NCBI RefSeq assembly: GCF_028607085.1
Contig: NZ_CP117411.1
Location: 3,855,828-3,919,827, forward strand
Direction: 5' to 3'
From: Sphingomonas naphthae
GTDB taxonomy: Bacteria; Pseudomonadota; Alphaproteobacteria; Sphingomonadales; Sphingomonadaceae
Length of the DNA stretch: 64,000 nt
Position 1 is the stretch's first letter. Each line of letters begins with the position of its first letter. Below are positions 28,710-37,217 of this stretch, in pieces. Below the pieces are notes generated by a model. The model saw only the letters and a list, made by a program, of their open reading frames with translations, made no database searches and was not told the origin of the DNA. Position numbers and translations under genes: made by a program.

Positions 28710-29930
28710 ATGGCTTTCGGTGACGGCCCCGACGATGCGGCGCTCGACACGGCCTGGGGCGATTTCTGCGACCGGCTCAAGGCGGCCGGCCGCCATGCCT
28801 TCAAGGATCACAATCCGGCCGATCCGCTCCAGCGTGCCGATGCCTTCCGCTTCCTCACCCAGAATCTGGGGCAGGCGTTCGATCTCGCGCTGGAGACGAG
28901 GGACACGCGCTTTCCGCTGCTCCACGATTTCTGCAACCCTACCCGCAAGCTGGGCGGGGACTGCGCCGATTTCACCTATGTGCAGGCGTGGGTCGATGGC
29001 CATTCGGTCTATCGCATCACCGGCAATCGCGGCACGGCGCGCTTCGTGAACTTCACCGTGCAGGGGCCGCGCCCCGTGCGGCTCGCCAGCGGCGCGCCGC
29101 CGCTCCACGATCCGTTCGGCGACGTGCCCGAGGCGAACCTGTTCGGCCATCAGCTCAAGACCAATTGGGACGGCGGGTTCGAGCTGTTCATCGGTGGCGA
29201 GCGGCAGGGTCAGAACTGGCTGCCCACCACCCCCGGCACCCGCAAGCTCTTCCTGCGCCAAGGCTTCGATCGCTTCGACGAGCGGCCGGCGACGATGCGG
29301 ATCGAGCGGGTCGGCATGGAAGGTCCGCGCCCGCTGCCCACCCCCGCCGACATGATCGGCGCGTTCGACTGGGCTGGCGATTTCGTCAGCAACATCATGG
29401 CCGAATGGCCCGACTGGTCCTTCGCCAACGGCGGGGTCGATGCCACCCGGCCCAATGCCTTCCCGGTCCTGATCGACACCGGGGAGGACAGGAAGCGCGG
29501 CCGCGCCGCTACAGCGATGCACTGGGTGCTGGCGCCGGACGAGGCGCTGATCGTCGAGTTCGACGCGCACGACGGCCTCTGGATGTTCACCAACGGCGGC
29601 GTGTTCATGAACAGCATGGATTTCCTCTACCGTCCGGTCAGCACCACCCCCAGCCGCACGGCGGTCGACGCAGATGGCCGCATCCGCCTGATCCTCGCGC
29701 ACGAGGACCCCGGTTTCGCCAACTGGATCGACACGCAGGGCTTCACGCGCGGCAACCTCACCTACCGCCACATGCTGGAAGGCGCGCCCGTGCCGCTCGC
29801 CACCCGGCTGGTGAAACGCGCCAACCTCGCCGCCGCCCTCCCCGCCGACAGCGCCACCGTCACCCCCGCCGAACGGCTGGAACGGATGCGCGCGCGGTTC
29901 GACGGGATACGGCAGCGATACGGGCTTTAA
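28710..29930 (+). CDS. DUF1214 domain-containing protein
   Basis: The product has 406 residues with no signal peptide. The core DUF1214-type features are YRITGNRGTARFVNFTVQG, a central GGERQGQNWLPTTPGTRKLF block, and a C-terminal RLILAHEDPGFANWIDTQGF. The function of the family is unknown, although it recurs next to F420, steroid and fatty-acid genes in actinobacteria and sphingomonads. GGAGAG precedes the ATG. It is the fifth and last gene of the plus-strand run starting at fbiC, and it converges on the MDR gene with 15 bases between the stops. Confidence 0.82.
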   Translation: MAFGDGPDDAALDTAWGDFCDRLKAAGRHAFKDHNPADPLQRADAFRFLTQNLGQAFDLALETRDTRFPLLHDFCNPTRKLGGDCADFTYVQAWVDGHSVYRITGNRGTARFVNFTVQGPRPVRLASGAPPLHDPFGDVPEANLFGHQLKTNWDGGFELFIGGERQGQNWLPTTPGTRKLFLRQGFDRFDERPATMRIERVGMEGPRPLPTPADMIGAFDWAGDFVSNIMAEWPDWSFANGGVDATRPNAFPVLIDTGEDRKRGRAATAMHWVLAPDEALIVEFDAHDGLWMFTNGGVFMNSMDFLYRPVSTTPSRTAVDADGRIRLILAHEDPGFANWIDTQGFTRGNLTYRHMLEGAPVPLATRLVKRANLAAALPADSATVTPAERLERMRARFDGIRQRYGL

Positions 29931-29945
29931 CGCCCGGCCGGAGGG

Positions 29946-30953
29946 TCAGATGTCGAGGCAGATATTCCCGACGTGACCGCCGCCCTGGAGATGGCGCAGC
30001 GCGTCGGGCAGGCGCGCCAGCGGAAAGCGGCTGTCGATCACCGGTCTGATGGTGTTGGCCTCGATCGCGGCCACCATGTCGATCTGGTCGCGCCGGCTGC
30101 CGACCGTTACGCCCTGCAAGCGCAGGCGCTTGGCCTGCACGATGGCGAAGGGGATGACGTCGATGTCGAACCCGCCGACCGCGCCTATGATCGCGACATG
30201 GCCGCCCGTCCGCGCGGCGATCAGCGATTGCGGCAAGGTGTGCGGACCGCCGACTTCGATCACATGATCCGCGCCGCGTCCGTTCGTCAGCGCGACAACC
30301 GCCTCGCCCCATTTTTCGACACGCTTGTAGTTGATGACGTGATCGGCACCCAGCGCCCTGAGCCGTGCGAGTTTCTCGTCGGAAGAGGAGGTGGCGATCA
30401 CGGTCGCCCCGGCGGCCCTGGCGAATTGCAGGGCGAACAGCGATACGCCACCGGTGCCTTGAATCAGCACCGTCGCGCCGGGCTTGACCTGACCGTCGGT
30501 AACGACCGCGCGCCATGCCGTAAGGCCGGCGCATGGCAACGTGGCGCTTTCGGCATGGTCGAGATTGGCCGGCGCGCGGGTGAAGTGGCTCGCGGGGCGG
30601 GTGACGAATTCACAGGCGAAACCGTCGCGTGGTCCACCGGGGCTTTCGGTAAGACGGGCGCGATCGATGGCGCCGTCGATCCATGTCGGATGGAACAGGC
30701 TGACGACATGATCGCCTACCGCATGATCCGTCACGCCCATGCCGACCGCGATTACCTCGCCGGCGCCGTCCGACAATGGGATCAGGCCCTCTGCTACAGG
30801 AAAGAGGCCCCTCGCCACGAGCGCGTCGCGAAAGTTGATCGAGGCGCCACGCATTCGCACCCCGATCTCACCGGGGCCGGGTGGGGATGCCTCGCCCGTC
30901 TCCGCCCGGATCGTATCCGGCGCCGCCGATGGATAGACGCGCATGACGTTCAC
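29946..30953 (-). CDS. Zinc-independent medium-chain dehydrogenase/reductase (quinone-reductase-like)
   Basis: An NAD(P)-dependent enzyme of 335 residues. The dinucleotide motif is VLIQGTGGVSLFALQFA, and SSSDEKLARLRALGADHVIN follows. The catalytic-zinc cysteine of alcohol dehydrogenases is absent: the corresponding segment reads SINFRDALVARG. That points to an enone/quinone reductase type. The start chosen is GTG at 30953, with GGAAGG seven bases upstream; an ATG nine bases later and a GTG at 30986 are alternatives. It follows the FAD enzyme by 29 bases on the same strand, probably as one operon. Confidence 0.85.
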   Translation of the reverse strand: MNVMRVYPSAAPDTIRAETGEASPPGPGEIGVRMRGASINFRDALVARGLFPVAEGLIPLSDGAGEVIAVGMGVTDHAVGDHVVSLFHPTWIDGAIDRARLTESPGGPRDGFACEFVTRPASHFTRAPANLDHAESATLPCAGLTAWRAVVTDGQVKPGATVLIQGTGGVSLFALQFARAAGATVIATSSSDEKLARLRALGADHVINYKRVEKWGEAVVALTNGRGADHVIEVGGPHTLPQSLIAARTGGHVAIIGAVGGFDIDVIPFAIVQAKRLRLQGVTVGSRRDQIDMVAAIEANTIRPVIDSRFPLARLPDALRHLQGGGHVGNICLDI

Positions 30954-30982
30954 GATCAATCCTTCCGCCAGCGGTCGTCGAA

Positions 30983-32680
30983 TCACGCCGCGATCGAGCC
31001 TGCCGCCACATTGTCGGCGCCCGCCGCATGTTTCGCGGCGACGAAGCCCCAGGTGAAGGATGGCCCTACGCTCGATCCCGCGCCGGGATAGGCGCCACCC
31101 ATCACCGACGCGGTCGAGATGCCGGTGGCGTAGAGTCCCTCGATCGGCGAGCCGTCCTCGCGCAGCACGCGGGCGTCGGTGTCGGTGACGACGCCGCCAT
31201 AGGTGCCGACGTCGCCGGGCACGACCGGCAGCGCGTAGAAAGGCCCCTTCTCGATCGAGCCGAGCGTCGCCGACGAGGGATTGTAGGGGTCACCCAGCCA
31301 GCGATCATAGGCGCGCTCGCCGCGATGGAAATCCGCGTCGCGGCCGGCGGCGACGAAGCCGTTGAAGCGATCGACCGTGGCGGTCAGCGTCGCGGGGTCC
31401 GCACCGATCTTGTCGGCCAGCGCCGCCACCGTAGCGCCGGTCTTCATGAAGCCGGCGGCGATCCAGACCTTCACTTTCCACCCGGCGACGATGCCGTTGG
31501 CGAGGCCATATTTGGCGAGATACTGGCTGTCGAACACCGCCCAGCTGTGCACCGCCGGCACCGTCCGGTTCCGCTCCAGCATCGCCTTGCAATAGGCCAT
31601 GTAGGAGCCGCCCTCGTTCATGTAGCGGCTGCCGCCCTGATCGACGAGGATGACGTGCGGGGCGGCAGTGACCGACTGCATCGAGGGGGTGATCGGTGCA
31701 TCCTCGCTGCCCGGCGGGGTCATCGTCTGGTAGCCGACCATCTCGCCCATCTGGGCGACGGCGGCGCCGTGGCGCATCATCTCCTCGATCATCTCGCCGG
31801 TGTCGCCCTTGGTCACGACCGTCCACCTGGCCTGCGTGCCCGGCTGATAGGTGTCGCGCATCCGCTGGTTGTGGGCGAAGCCGCCGGCGTTGACGAGCAC
31901 GCCGCTGCGCGCGCCCACGCGCCACGGCCGGCCATCCTTCTCGATGACCACGCCGGTCACCCGGCCGTCCTCGACGATCAATTCCTTCACAGGTGCCTGG
32001 GTGCGGATATCCACCCCCGCCTTCAGCGAGGCCTCCAGCATCCGCCCCTGCAGTGCCGCCCCGGCCGAAACCCAGCGTTGCCCGCGCAGCCTGGCCACGA
32101 TCGTCCTGAGCCCGATCTTCAGGATCATCGCCCGCCCCTTCCAGCTCTGCTTCAGCGTGCGGATCTTGAGCGCGTCGTCGAGCAGCACGGGCATCGGCAG
32201 GAAGCCCGGCTGCAACTTCTCGCGCCAGGCGCCCAGCCGGTTGGTGTCGAACGGCTTGGCGATCACGGTGCGGCCGGCTTCCGATCCGCCGGGGCGGTCG
32301 TCGTAATAATCGGGCCAATAAGGCACGCGATCCATGTCGAGGCCCTGCTGGACGAGGAACTCCACCATCCGCGGTGCCTGGCGCAGATAGGCCCGGCGGC
32401 GCGCGCGCGACGCGCCCGGCATCGCGTCGTCATCGCCGACCACGGCATCGAGATAGCGATCCGCCTCCTCGAAACTGTCGGCCACGCCGTCGCGCTTCAT
32501 GAAGGGGTTGTTGGGGATCCACATCACCCCGCCCGATCGCGCGGTAGTGCCGCCGACATATTCGGTCTTTTCGAGGATCAGCACCGATCGGCCGAGCGAG
32601 CGCATCATGAGCGCCGCGCACATCGATCCGCCGCCGCTGCCCGCCACCACGAAATCGAACGTCTCGTCGAAATCGGCCAT
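30983..32680 (-). CDS. FAD-dependent dehydrogenase, 3-ketosteroid-delta1-dehydrogenase-like
   Basis: A flavoprotein of 565 residues from the FAD_binding_2 group. The FAD loop is VVAGSGGGSMCAALMMRS (residues 11-28), followed by LEKTEYVGGTTARSGG, and the C-terminal FAD contact is GGAYPGAGSSVGPSFTWGF. That set is shared by 3-oxosteroid 1-dehydrogenases (KstD) and fumarate-reductase-like flavoproteins. Which residues form the steroid site cannot be checked by eye. The start at 32680 has GAGG six bases upstream; the 24 extra residues of the longer frame are unlikely. Position between the F420 run and the F420:NADP reductase fits a redox role on a polycyclic or unsaturated substrate, by inference. 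Confidence 0.85.
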   Translation of the reverse strand: MADFDETFDFVVAGSGGGSMCAALMMRSLGRSVLILEKTEYVGGTTARSGGVMWIPNNPFMKRDGVADSFEEADRYLDAVVGDDDAMPGASRARRRAYLRQAPRMVEFLVQQGLDMDRVPYWPDYYDDRPGGSEAGRTVIAKPFDTNRLGAWREKLQPGFLPMPVLLDDALKIRTLKQSWKGRAMILKIGLRTIVARLRGQRWVSAGAALQGRMLEASLKAGVDIRTQAPVKELIVEDGRVTGVVIEKDGRPWRVGARSGVLVNAGGFAHNQRMRDTYQPGTQARWTVVTKGDTGEMIEEMMRHGAAVAQMGEMVGYQTMTPPGSEDAPITPSMQSVTAAPHVILVDQGGSRYMNEGGSYMAYCKAMLERNRTVPAVHSWAVFDSQYLAKYGLANGIVAGWKVKVWIAAGFMKTGATVAALADKIGADPATLTATVDRFNGFVAAGRDADFHRGERAYDRWLGDPYNPSSATLGSIEKGPFYALPVVPGDVGTYGGVVTDTDARVLREDGSPIEGLYATGISTASVMGGAYPGAGSSVGPSFTWGFVAAKHAAGADNVAAGSIAA

Positions 32681-32853
32681 ATCCATCCTCGTCCCCGGCA
32701 TTGCGACGAAGGGTACAGGACAGGGCGGGGGGCTTCGACCCGGCGGCCGCACTCAGCGGTGGGGCGATACTTGCCGCGCGGCATTTGCGCGACCGGGCCG
32801 GCCGGTGCGATGGCCGCAATCCAGTCGAGGATATGGTCAAGGGGAACGGAGTG

Positions 32854-33507
32854 ATGGCCAAGGTCGCAGTCGTCGGGGGCACGGGGCATCTGGGCAATGC
32901 CATCGCCAAGCGGCTGGTGAAGGCCGGCCATGAAGTGACGATCGGCTCACGCTCGGCCGACTCCGCCGAGGCCGCCGCGCGCGAACTCGGGGAAAGCGTG
33001 GACTTCGGCGCCAATGCCGATGTCGCCGCCGGCCAGGATTTCGTCCTCGTCGCGGTGCCCTACAGCGCGCATGCCTCCACCCTGGCCGACATCCGCGACG
33101 CGGTGGGCGGGGCGATCGTGATCGACACCACGGTGCCGCTCGTGCCGCCCAAGGTGATGCGCGTGCAGCTGCCGGCGGCGGGATCGGCGGCGATGGAGGC
33201 GCGCGACCATCTCGGGCCGGAGGTGAAGCTGGTGTCGGCCTTCCACAATGTCGCCGCGCACCGGCTGGCGACCGGCGAGGATGTCGATTGCGACGTGCTG
33301 GTGTTCGGCGACGATATCGAGGCGCGTGGCGCCACGGTCGATCTGATCTGCGGCATCGGCATGCGCGGCCTGGCCGCCGGCGCGCTGTGCAATTCGGCGG
33401 CGGCCGAGGCGCTGACCTCGATCCTGATCTTCCTGAACAAGACCTACGCCGCCGACGGCGCCGGCATCCGCTTTACCGGCCTGACGAAAGCGCCGCCGAT
33501 CGGGTGA
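32854..33507 (+). CDS. NADPH-dependent F420 reductase (Fno/NpdG type)
   Basis: The product has 217 residues. The N-terminal Rossmann motif VAVVGGTGHLGNAIAKRL, followed by HEVTIGSRSADSAEAAA, is the NADP-binding form of F420:NADP oxidoreductases. Later blocks LVAVPYSAHASTL, VIDTTVPLVPP, KLVSAFHNVAAHRL and LVFGDDIEARG match the family. The reaction is hydride exchange between NADPH and F420, so it would keep F420 reduced for the LLM enzyme. The ATG at 32854 is preferred over 32834 by domain start. Together with fbiC and the LLM enzyme it is strong evidence for a working deazaflavin cofactor. Related dehydrogenase families share the fold, so it should be tested. Confidence 0.88.
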   Translation: MAKVAVVGGTGHLGNAIAKRLVKAGHEVTIGSRSADSAEAAARELGESVDFGANADVAAGQDFVLVAVPYSAHASTLADIRDAVGGAIVIDTTVPLVPPKVMRVQLPAAGSAAMEARDHLGPEVKLVSAFHNVAAHRLATGEDVDCDVLVFGDDIEARGATVDLICGIGMRGLAAGALCNSAAAEALTSILIFLNKTYAADGAGIRFTGLTKAPPIG

Positions 33508-33613
33508 TCGGTCGCACTCGCCTCGCGCCATTTTTGTTGCGCGCCGTCGCCCTTTTGCCGCAGTGCAGAATCGGGCGACGAATGGGCGGTGTCGCCGCAA
33601 CGGGGGGCATCCG

Positions 33614-34795
33614 GTGGGGGTCGAGCAAGGGGTAGCCGTCGCGCGTCGGTTCTGGGTGGCCGATGCGATCCGCAGCATGCATCGCCGCGAACCACTGCGC
33701 GAGCGCACCGTGGCCGATCGGCCCCTGCTCGATACGATCCGCTGGATGTCCGCCGCGCTGGTCGCGATCGGCCATGCGATGGGGCTGATCTTCACGCGCA
33801 ACATGGCCGGCCCCAGCCGGCTCGACCCGCTCGACTTCCTCGGCGATCTGCGCGGCCCGGCGGTGATCTTCTTCTTCGTCATCAGCGGTTATCTGGTCGG
33901 CGGCGGCGTTCTCGAACGGGCGCAGGGCTTCCGCTGGAAATCCTATGCCATCGCCCGCTTCTCGCGCATCTACATCGTCCTGATCCCGGCGATCCTGCTG
34001 ATCTGCCTGCTCGACGGCGCGGCCCACTGGATCGATCCGGCGAGCCCGCTCTACGCGGGCGTCTGGCCCTCGGGCGTGCTGGGCACCGAGCCGATCGATA
34101 CGCGCTATGTCCCGATCAACTGGGTGGCGACCTTCCTGTCGCTCGGGGGCCTCCTCGCCGCCCCCGTCGGCACCGGCAATGCCCTCTGGTCGCTGGGCTA
34201 TGAATGGGTCTTCTATTTCGTCTTTCCGCTGCTGGTGCTGCCGCTGGCGCGTTTCCGCTCGCTGCTCCTGCCGCTGATCCCCATCGTCGCGGTGCTGGCA
34301 CTGCTGGTGGCTTGCGGCCGCGCGATCGATGCCAGCTTCTTCGCGATGTGGATCGCTGGCGCTTACGCGCGCGTCCTCAACGATCATGCGGACGTGCCGC
34401 GCTGGCTCGGCTGGGCCGGCGTTTTGATCGCCATGGTCGCCCTGATCGCGTCGCAATTTCTGAAACCCAATCCCTGCTTCCTGACCCTGGCGTTTGGCTT
34501 CGCCCTCTATCTCAGCCGGCGCCCGGCCGGCGAACGCGGCCTGTCGCGGCGTTTCGATCGTCCCCTCGCCGACATCTCCTACTCGCTCTACGTCACCCAC
34601 TTTCCTCTCATCATCTTTCTGGGCTTCCTGCTGCATCGCGCGGGGTATCTGCCGACGGCCGGGCTGGGCGTCGGTGTCCTGTCGCTGGCGATGCTCGCCG
34701 GGATGACGGTCGCGTCCTTCGCACTGGCATGGCTGTTCGGCCGGCTGTTCGAACAGCGCACCGACAGCTTGCGCAAATGGCTCAGCGGCCTCTGA
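33614..34795 (+). CDS. Acyltransferase family 3 membrane protein
   Basis: An integral-membrane acyltransferase of the OafA/NodX type, predicted to O-acylate a glycan. About ten hydrophobic segments are visible. The first carries RWMSAALVAIGHAMGL, with the His typical of the active site, and FFFVISGYLVGGG follows. It ends with a cytosolic GRLFEQRTDSLRKW. The start is uncertain: GTG at 33614 has a G-run upstream, while ATG at 33677 begins nearer the domain. The next gene starts two bases after the stop, so it belongs to the polysaccharide region. Confidence 0.85.
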   Translation: MGVEQGVAVARRFWVADAIRSMHRREPLRERTVADRPLLDTIRWMSAALVAIGHAMGLIFTRNMAGPSRLDPLDFLGDLRGPAVIFFFVISGYLVGGGVLERAQGFRWKSYAIARFSRIYIVLIPAILLICLLDGAAHWIDPASPLYAGVWPSGVLGTEPIDTRYVPINWVATFLSLGGLLAAPVGTGNALWSLGYEWVFYFVFPLLVLPLARFRSLLLPLIPIVAVLALLVACGRAIDASFFAMWIAGAYARVLNDHADVPRWLGWAGVLIAMVALIASQFLKPNPCFLTLAFGFALYLSRRPAGERGLSRRFDRPLADISYSLYVTHFPLIIFLGFLLHRAGYLPTAGLGVGVLSLAMLAGMTVASFALAWLFGRLFEQRTDSLRKWLSGL

Positions 34796-34796
34796 C

Positions 34797-35981
34797 GTGA
34801 CGTCGCGCCCGCTCCTCATCTTCGAGACCCACCCGATCCAGTATCGTGCGCCGATCTTCCAGCGGTTGCAGCAATTGCGGCCCGATGCGTTCGAGGTGAT
34901 CTACGCCAGCGATTTTTCGGTGCGCGGCTATGTCGACAAGGATTTCGGCACGGCGCTCAGCTGGGACATGCCCCTGCTCTCGGGCTATGCCTATCGCGTG
35001 TTGAACAACGAGGCGCCGGGCGGGATCGCCCGATTCGGCGGGCTCACGGCGCGCGGCATCGACCGGATCGTCGGCGAGGCCAGGCCCGCCGCCGTGATGC
35101 TCAGCTCGCTCGGCTATTCCTTCAGCTTCGCGGCCTATTTCGCGGCACTGCGCCGGCGCATCCCGGTCTGGTATCGCGCCGACACCAACGAGCGCGCCTT
35201 CGCCCGCCCGGCGTGGAAGTCGGCGCTGCGAGCGGCTTATTATCGCTTCGTATATTCCGGCCTGTCGCGCGCGCTCTATGTCGGCGAGCTCAATCGCGAC
35301 CATTTCGCGAAATTCGGGATCGGCGCGAAGCGGCTCGCCCGCGTCGCCCATTGCACCCCCAACCGCCTCGCCCCGGTCACGCCCGCCGAGCGCGCCACCC
35401 TGCGCGCCAACACCCGCGCCGCGATCGGCGCGGTCGAGGGCGATGTCGTCCTCGGCTTCTTCGGCAAGCTCATCGACAAGAAGAATCCCGCGCTGCTGCT
35501 CGATGCGGTCGCGCGGCTGGGCGATGCCGCCGCCGGCCTGCGCTGTCTCTTCGTCGGCGCCGGCCAGCTCGAGGCGCCGCTGCGCGCCCAAGCTGCCGAG
35601 GTGGCATCCGCCACCGGCGTCGCCAGCCATTTCGCCGGCTTCGTCAACCAGGCCCGGATCGACGCTTATTATCTCGCCACCGACATCCTCGTCCTCCCCT
35701 CGGGCAAGGCCGGCGAGACATGGGGGCTGGTCGTCAACGAGGCGCTGCAGGCCGGTTGCGCGGTGATCGTCACCGACGAGGTCGGCTGCGCGCCCGATTT
35801 CGCCGATCTGCCCCGCTTCCGTGTGATCCCGGTGGGTGACGCGGACGCGCTCGCCGCCGCCATCGCCGATCTCCGCCGCCTGCCGCGCAGCCTCGACTGG
35901 GCCGATGCGGCGATGGCGCGTTATTCGGTCGATGCCGCCGCCGAGGCGCTGGCCGGCCTGATCGACGCCGCCCGCAAGTAA
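34797..35981 (+). CDS. Glycosyltransferase (GT4-like)
   Basis: The product has 394 residues with a GT-B fold. The start is ETHPIQYRAPIFQRLQQL. The C-terminal donor half includes LGFFGKLIDKKNPALLLDAV, RCLFVGAGQLEAPL and LPSGKAGETWGLVVNEALQA, the last holding the nucleotide-sugar E-x7-E pattern. The start is GTG at 34797, two bases after the acyltransferase stop. Its 3' end overlaps the convergent NUDIX gene by 61 bases, which is unusual. The sugar specificity is unknown. Confidence 0.88.
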   Translation: MTSRPLLIFETHPIQYRAPIFQRLQQLRPDAFEVIYASDFSVRGYVDKDFGTALSWDMPLLSGYAYRVLNNEAPGGIARFGGLTARGIDRIVGEARPAAVMLSSLGYSFSFAAYFAALRRRIPVWYRADTNERAFARPAWKSALRAAYYRFVYSGLSRALYVGELNRDHFAKFGIGAKRLARVAHCTPNRLAPVTPAERATLRANTRAAIGAVEGDVVLGFFGKLIDKKNPALLLDAVARLGDAAAGLRCLFVGAGQLEAPLRAQAAEVASATGVASHFAGFVNQARIDAYYLATDILVLPSGKAGETWGLVVNEALQAGCAVIVTDEVGCAPDFADLPRFRVIPVGDADALAAAIADLRRLPRSLDWADAAMARYSVDAAAEALAGLIDAARK

Positions 35982-36424
35982 GCGTCAATCTGCCGCCGGC
36001 TCGATCCGCCGAGATCGTCCGGCAGCGCATCGAGCGCGAAATCGGCGGTCTCCTCGATCTCCAGCGACCGGCGCGGACGATAGATGGCGTCGCGCACCAG
36101 ATACACGTCGACATGATCGCGGCGGTGGTTGAGGATATGCTCGAAGTCCCCGATCGCTTCGGGCGGCCGGCTGTCCGAAAGCCCGATCTCCTCGCGCAAT
36201 TCGCGCAGGATCGCCGCCGCCGGCGGTTCGCTTTCCCGCCGCCCGCCGGATGGCATCCGCCAGCCCGGCACATAGGTGTGCCGCACCAGCACGATCCGGC
36301 CGGCCGGCGTCAGCACGATCGCATGGACGCCGAAGGTGCGCGGCCGGCGGACGAACCAGCAGGCGCTGCGCAGCCGCTGCGCGGTGGTCATCGCCAGCCG
36401 CAGCAGGGGCCGGGCGAGGGTCAT
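35921..36424 (-). CDS. NUDIX hydrolase
   Basis: The product has 167 residues. The full NUDIX box is GGRRESEPPAAAILRELREE, then IGL (G-x5-E-x7-R-E-x2-E-E), with VHAIVLTPAGRIVLVRHTYV before it. It hydrolyses a nucleoside diphosphate linked to some moiety. The C-terminal 20 residues are read from the strand opposite the glycosyltransferase 3' end. Its start overlaps the stop of the second NUDIX gene (ATGA). Confidence 0.88.
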   Translation of the reverse strand: MTLARPLLRLAMTTAQRLRSACWFVRRPRTFGVHAIVLTPAGRIVLVRHTYVPGWRMPSGGRRESEPPAAAILRELREEIGLSDSRPPEAIGDFEHILNHRRDHVDVYLVRDAIYRPRRSLEIEETADFALDALPDDLGGSSRRQIDAYLRAASIRPASASAAASTE

Positions 36425-36987
36425 GGCGCGAACAGCGTCGGCCGCCGCAACTGGAGCGCCTGCACCAGCACCAAGGTCTTGGCGTCGGTCAGTTTGCCCC
36501 GCCCGGCGAGCGCGGCCAGTTCGGCGAGCGGCATCTCCACCACCGTGATCGCCTCATTCTCATCCTCCGCGCCGCCGCCGGCGCCAATCCGGTCGGACAG
36601 GGCATAAGGCGCGAGGAACAGGTGCAGTCGCTCGGTCGATATTGTCGGCATCGACCATAAGGACACGATCGGCTCGAGCGCACCAAGGCGGACGCCGGCC
36701 TCCTCCAGCGCTTCCTTGCGCACCGTATACTCCCGCCCCGCCGGCTCCAGCCCGCCCGCGATGACCTCCAGCAGATCCGATTCGCCACTGCGCACGACGG
36801 GGGGGCGGGGCTGGGTGACGAGAAGCGCCGTCCGTCGATCCTCGTCATAGGCAAGCACGGCGACGGCATCGCCATGATCTTCGAAATGGCGCTCGACCTC
36901 CTCGCCGTCCGGCATCGCGAAAGCGACACGGGTGACGGACATCCAGCCTTGATAGACGATGGTTTCGCGGACGATCCTGGCATTCAT
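36421..36987 (-). CDS. NUDIX hydrolase, ADP-ribose/GDP-mannose pyrophosphatase type
   Basis: The product has 188 residues. The N-terminal strand IVYQGWMSVTRVAFAMPDGE is typical of the ADP-ribose/GDP-mannose pyrophosphatase group. The NUDIX box is recognisable as IAGGLEPAGREYTVRKEALE, followed by EAGVRLG. The start at 36987 is chosen by homology; the longer frame from 37173 has no support. It is upstream of the first NUDIX gene with a four-base overlap, and divergent from the GDP-mannose-making gene at 37218, which suggests housekeeping of sugar nucleotides. Confidence 0.86.
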   Translation of the reverse strand: MNARIVRETIVYQGWMSVTRVAFAMPDGEEVERHFEDHGDAVAVLAYDEDRRTALLVTQPRPPVVRSGESDLLEVIAGGLEPAGREYTVRKEALEEAGVRLGALEPIVSLWSMPTISTERLHLFLAPYALSDRIGAGGGAEDENEAITVVEMPLAELAALAGRGKLTDAKTLVLVQALQLRRPTLFAP

Positions 36988-37217
36988 GGCCTTACCATGG
37001 GGCTGGCGATCGAAGATGCCAAGCGGATCGGACCCTGCCGGCCGCGTCCGCCGAATTGACTCCCCGTCATCCCCAATATGGTGATGGACTGTTGCTCTCG
37101 CGGGTGCGAAACAGCAGCCGTGATGCGCAAGAGGCGGTCCTCGATCTCTCGCGATCAAAGGTTTAGGGCGCACTGTTACCCGGCAGTCGATCCCGCGAGA
37201 CGGAGTTGGTTCACACG

